A stretch of DNA of 14,242 nucleotides from an uncultured Collinsella sp. GTDB taxonomy: Bacteria; Actinomycetota; Coriobacteriia; Coriobacteriales; Coriobacteriaceae. Shown here one piece after another: positions 13,041 through 14,242 of the stretch (the stretch's first letter is position 1; every line of letters starts with the position of its first letter). Location of the stretch: contig URNC01000039.1 in assembly GCA_900549065.1 (NCBI GenBank), forward strand, positions 1-14,242, read 5' to 3'. The notes under the pieces were generated by a model. The model had not been told where the DNA came from. It saw only the letters and a list, made by a program, of their open reading frames with translations, and did not search any database. Both the position numbers and the translations under genes were made by a program.

Positions 13041-14242
13041 CTACGAACGGCGGATAACCTCGGTCACGACCTCGGATACCGTAGCAATGTTCGTCGGGTT
13101 GACATTGTGGGGCAGGTCGTCCTCGGTACGAGCGCAAGCCAGACGCGTGCCGTCCACGCCGGCGATGGTAAGGGCTCGGCGGCTCGCCTCGAGCGCAGCA
13201 TAGGCATCGGTCTTGGCATAGGGCATCTCGAGCGCGCCACAATCGACATGGAACGACTTGCAGACCTTGCTGACCAGGTTCATGATGCGGCGATCGCCCT
13301 TGAGCAGTTGTTGTTCGCCCTCGACCGTCACCACCGAAAGCCTACCGGCGCCGACGGATTCAAGATTGATAAAGAATACGCCGCGGAGCTTATCGCAATG
13401 CGAAGCCAAGAAGGCCTTCATGCCAGCGCCATCACAATCCGAGGCGCCCGTTGCCACAAACCAGATATCGTGACCGAGCAGCTCATCATCGCCCATAGAG
13501 GCGACAGCCGAGAGCATATCTTCGGAAGAAGCGCCATCGGAAGACGTAGCGCCACCCTTCCAGCCATCGTTATCGTCCTCGAAGTTATCCCACGAACCGA
13601 TACCGCGACCGGACTTCTTGGCATCGTAATCGTCTTCGACGCCCAGCCAGTCACTCATGCTGTCCTGCTCGTTTTTCTTTTTACGGCCGAACAGACCACC
13701 CAGGCCGCGCTTACGAGACTTGGGTGCCGCCGGGGCGGGAGCCGAAATGGTCTCGATCGGCCGTGCGCCCGACGCAACGGGCATAGGAGGCGCAACGGGT
13801 GCCGATGTGGGTTCGGGGCCCTGGGCAGTAGCAAAGGGATCGTTGACCTGTGCGGAGGGGTCGGGAAGGTCGAACAGCGACGTGCGAGACGCAACGTTTG
13901 CCTGCTTCATAGACGGCAGCGACGGATCGGGGACCGAAGCCAGCGGAGACGAGGAAGGTGCAGGCGACGGTGCCGACGCCGGATCGGGAACATTCATCTG
14001 CGGGCGCGGCGATGCCTGGGAGGAAATCTGGGCCATAAGGGAATCGACCGTTTCGTCCTGGGTGGGAGCGACATTGGCAACCGTGGCACCGGAACCACTC
14101 GGGGTCGGCATGGTGAAAATCTGCGTGGAATAAGGCCTCGACTCATCCGTCTCGGGAGTCTCGGAAACCGCAGGCACTTCCTCCTGCTCGACCTCGGTCG
14201 AATCATCTTGCTCGGCTGCCGCGTATTGCTCTTCGTCAGAGT
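13041..14242 (-). CDS. M28-peptidase-like protein with long disordered insert, 5' end missing
   Basis: The frame is open to the right edge, so the N-terminus is outside the window. A GTG at 14177 is in frame, but its AGGAGG is only 2 bases away and the acidic coding sequence continues upstream, so it is unlikely to be the start. Counting from that GTG: about 1-155 is Pro/Ala/Ser-rich and low complexity, followed by a basic patch (KSRKRGLGGLFGRKKK, 153-168) and an acidic stretch (170-206). Residues 215-378 resemble the second half of an M28 aminopeptidase fold: HDIWFVATGASDCDGAGMKAF, FFINLESVG (Glu273 at a metal-ligand position), DAYAALEASRRALTIAG, and LPHNVN with His357. The usual Glu-Glu pair after the GA appears as Ser-Asp, so activity may be lost or altered. 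The first half, with the HxD motif and perhaps membrane segments, would lie upstream. The M28 link is by motif recognition only. Confidence 0.65.
   Translation of the reverse strand, partial: SDEEQYAAAEQDDSTEVEQEEVPAVSETPETDESRPYSTQIFTMPTPSGSGATVANVAPTQDETVDSLMAQISSQASPRPQMNVPDPASAPSPAPSSSPLASVPDPSLPSMKQANVASRTSLFDLPDPSAQVNDPFATAQGPEPTSAPVAPPMPVASGARPIETISAPAPAAPKSRKRGLGGLFGRKKKNEQDSMSDWLGVEDDYDAKKSGRGIGSWDNFEDDNDGWKGGATSSDGASSEDMLSAVASMGDDELLGHDIWFVATGASDCDGAGMKAFLASHCDKLRGVFFINLESVGAGRLSVVTVEGEQQLLKGDRRIMNLVSKVCKSFHVDCGALEMPYAKTDAYAALEASRRALTIAGVDGTRLACARTEDDLPHNVNPTNIATVSEVVTEVIRRS

Overview
This window looks like a contig end from a Coriobacteriia gut actinobacterium, most like Collinsella. 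The grounds are the GC-rich coding sequence with frequent GTG starts, the families present (Tat lipoproteins, stand-alone TSCPD protein, Cna_B/SpaA surface adhesin with an LPXTG-type anchor, M29 aminopeptidase) and their arrangement. Genus is inference; no marker gene settles it. Bases 5-37 are not genomic: they match the Illumina Nextera Read 1 transposase adapter.

Layout. 56-131 (-): tRNA-Lys(TTT), with a promoter reaching into the 3' end of the next gene. 160-1440 (-): M29 metallo-aminopeptidase. 1530-2105 and 2106-2993 (-): a two-helix membrane protein of unknown function tightly coupled behind purC. 3103-4668 and 4680-5402 (-): a histidine kinase behind its OmpR-type response regulator. 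5556-6767 and 6767-7030 (-): a Tat-exported lipoprotein overlapping by one base a small TSCPD-domain protein. 7159-8505 (-): purB. 8506-8930: no credible gene, but a cluster of palindromes, a 56-bp repeat present twice, and pieces of tRNA 3' ends. 8931-9005 (-): tRNA-Gly(CCC) with promoter and terminator. 9303-12734 (+): a 1143-residue secreted, wall-anchored adhesin with an N-terminal thioester domain, six Cna_B-type domains and an LPATG anchor; it is the only plus-strand gene. 12801-13019 and 13041-14242 (-): a one-helix small protein behind the 3' part of a gene whose product resembles the second half of an M28 peptidase; that gene runs off the right edge.

Functional picture. purC and purB serve de novo purine synthesis but are separate transcription units here. 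The two-component pair, the Tat lipoprotein, the adhesin and the right-edge membrane/peptidase-like pair point to envelope and host-surface functions, but nothing in the sequence links them into one pathway. I see no CRISPR array, transposase, integrase, rRNA or replication origin. I do not see a clearly new multi-gene system. The most interesting items are the thioester adhesin with a possible leader switch, the tRNA-fragment/palindrome cluster, and the M28-like protein with altered catalytic positions and a long disordered insert.
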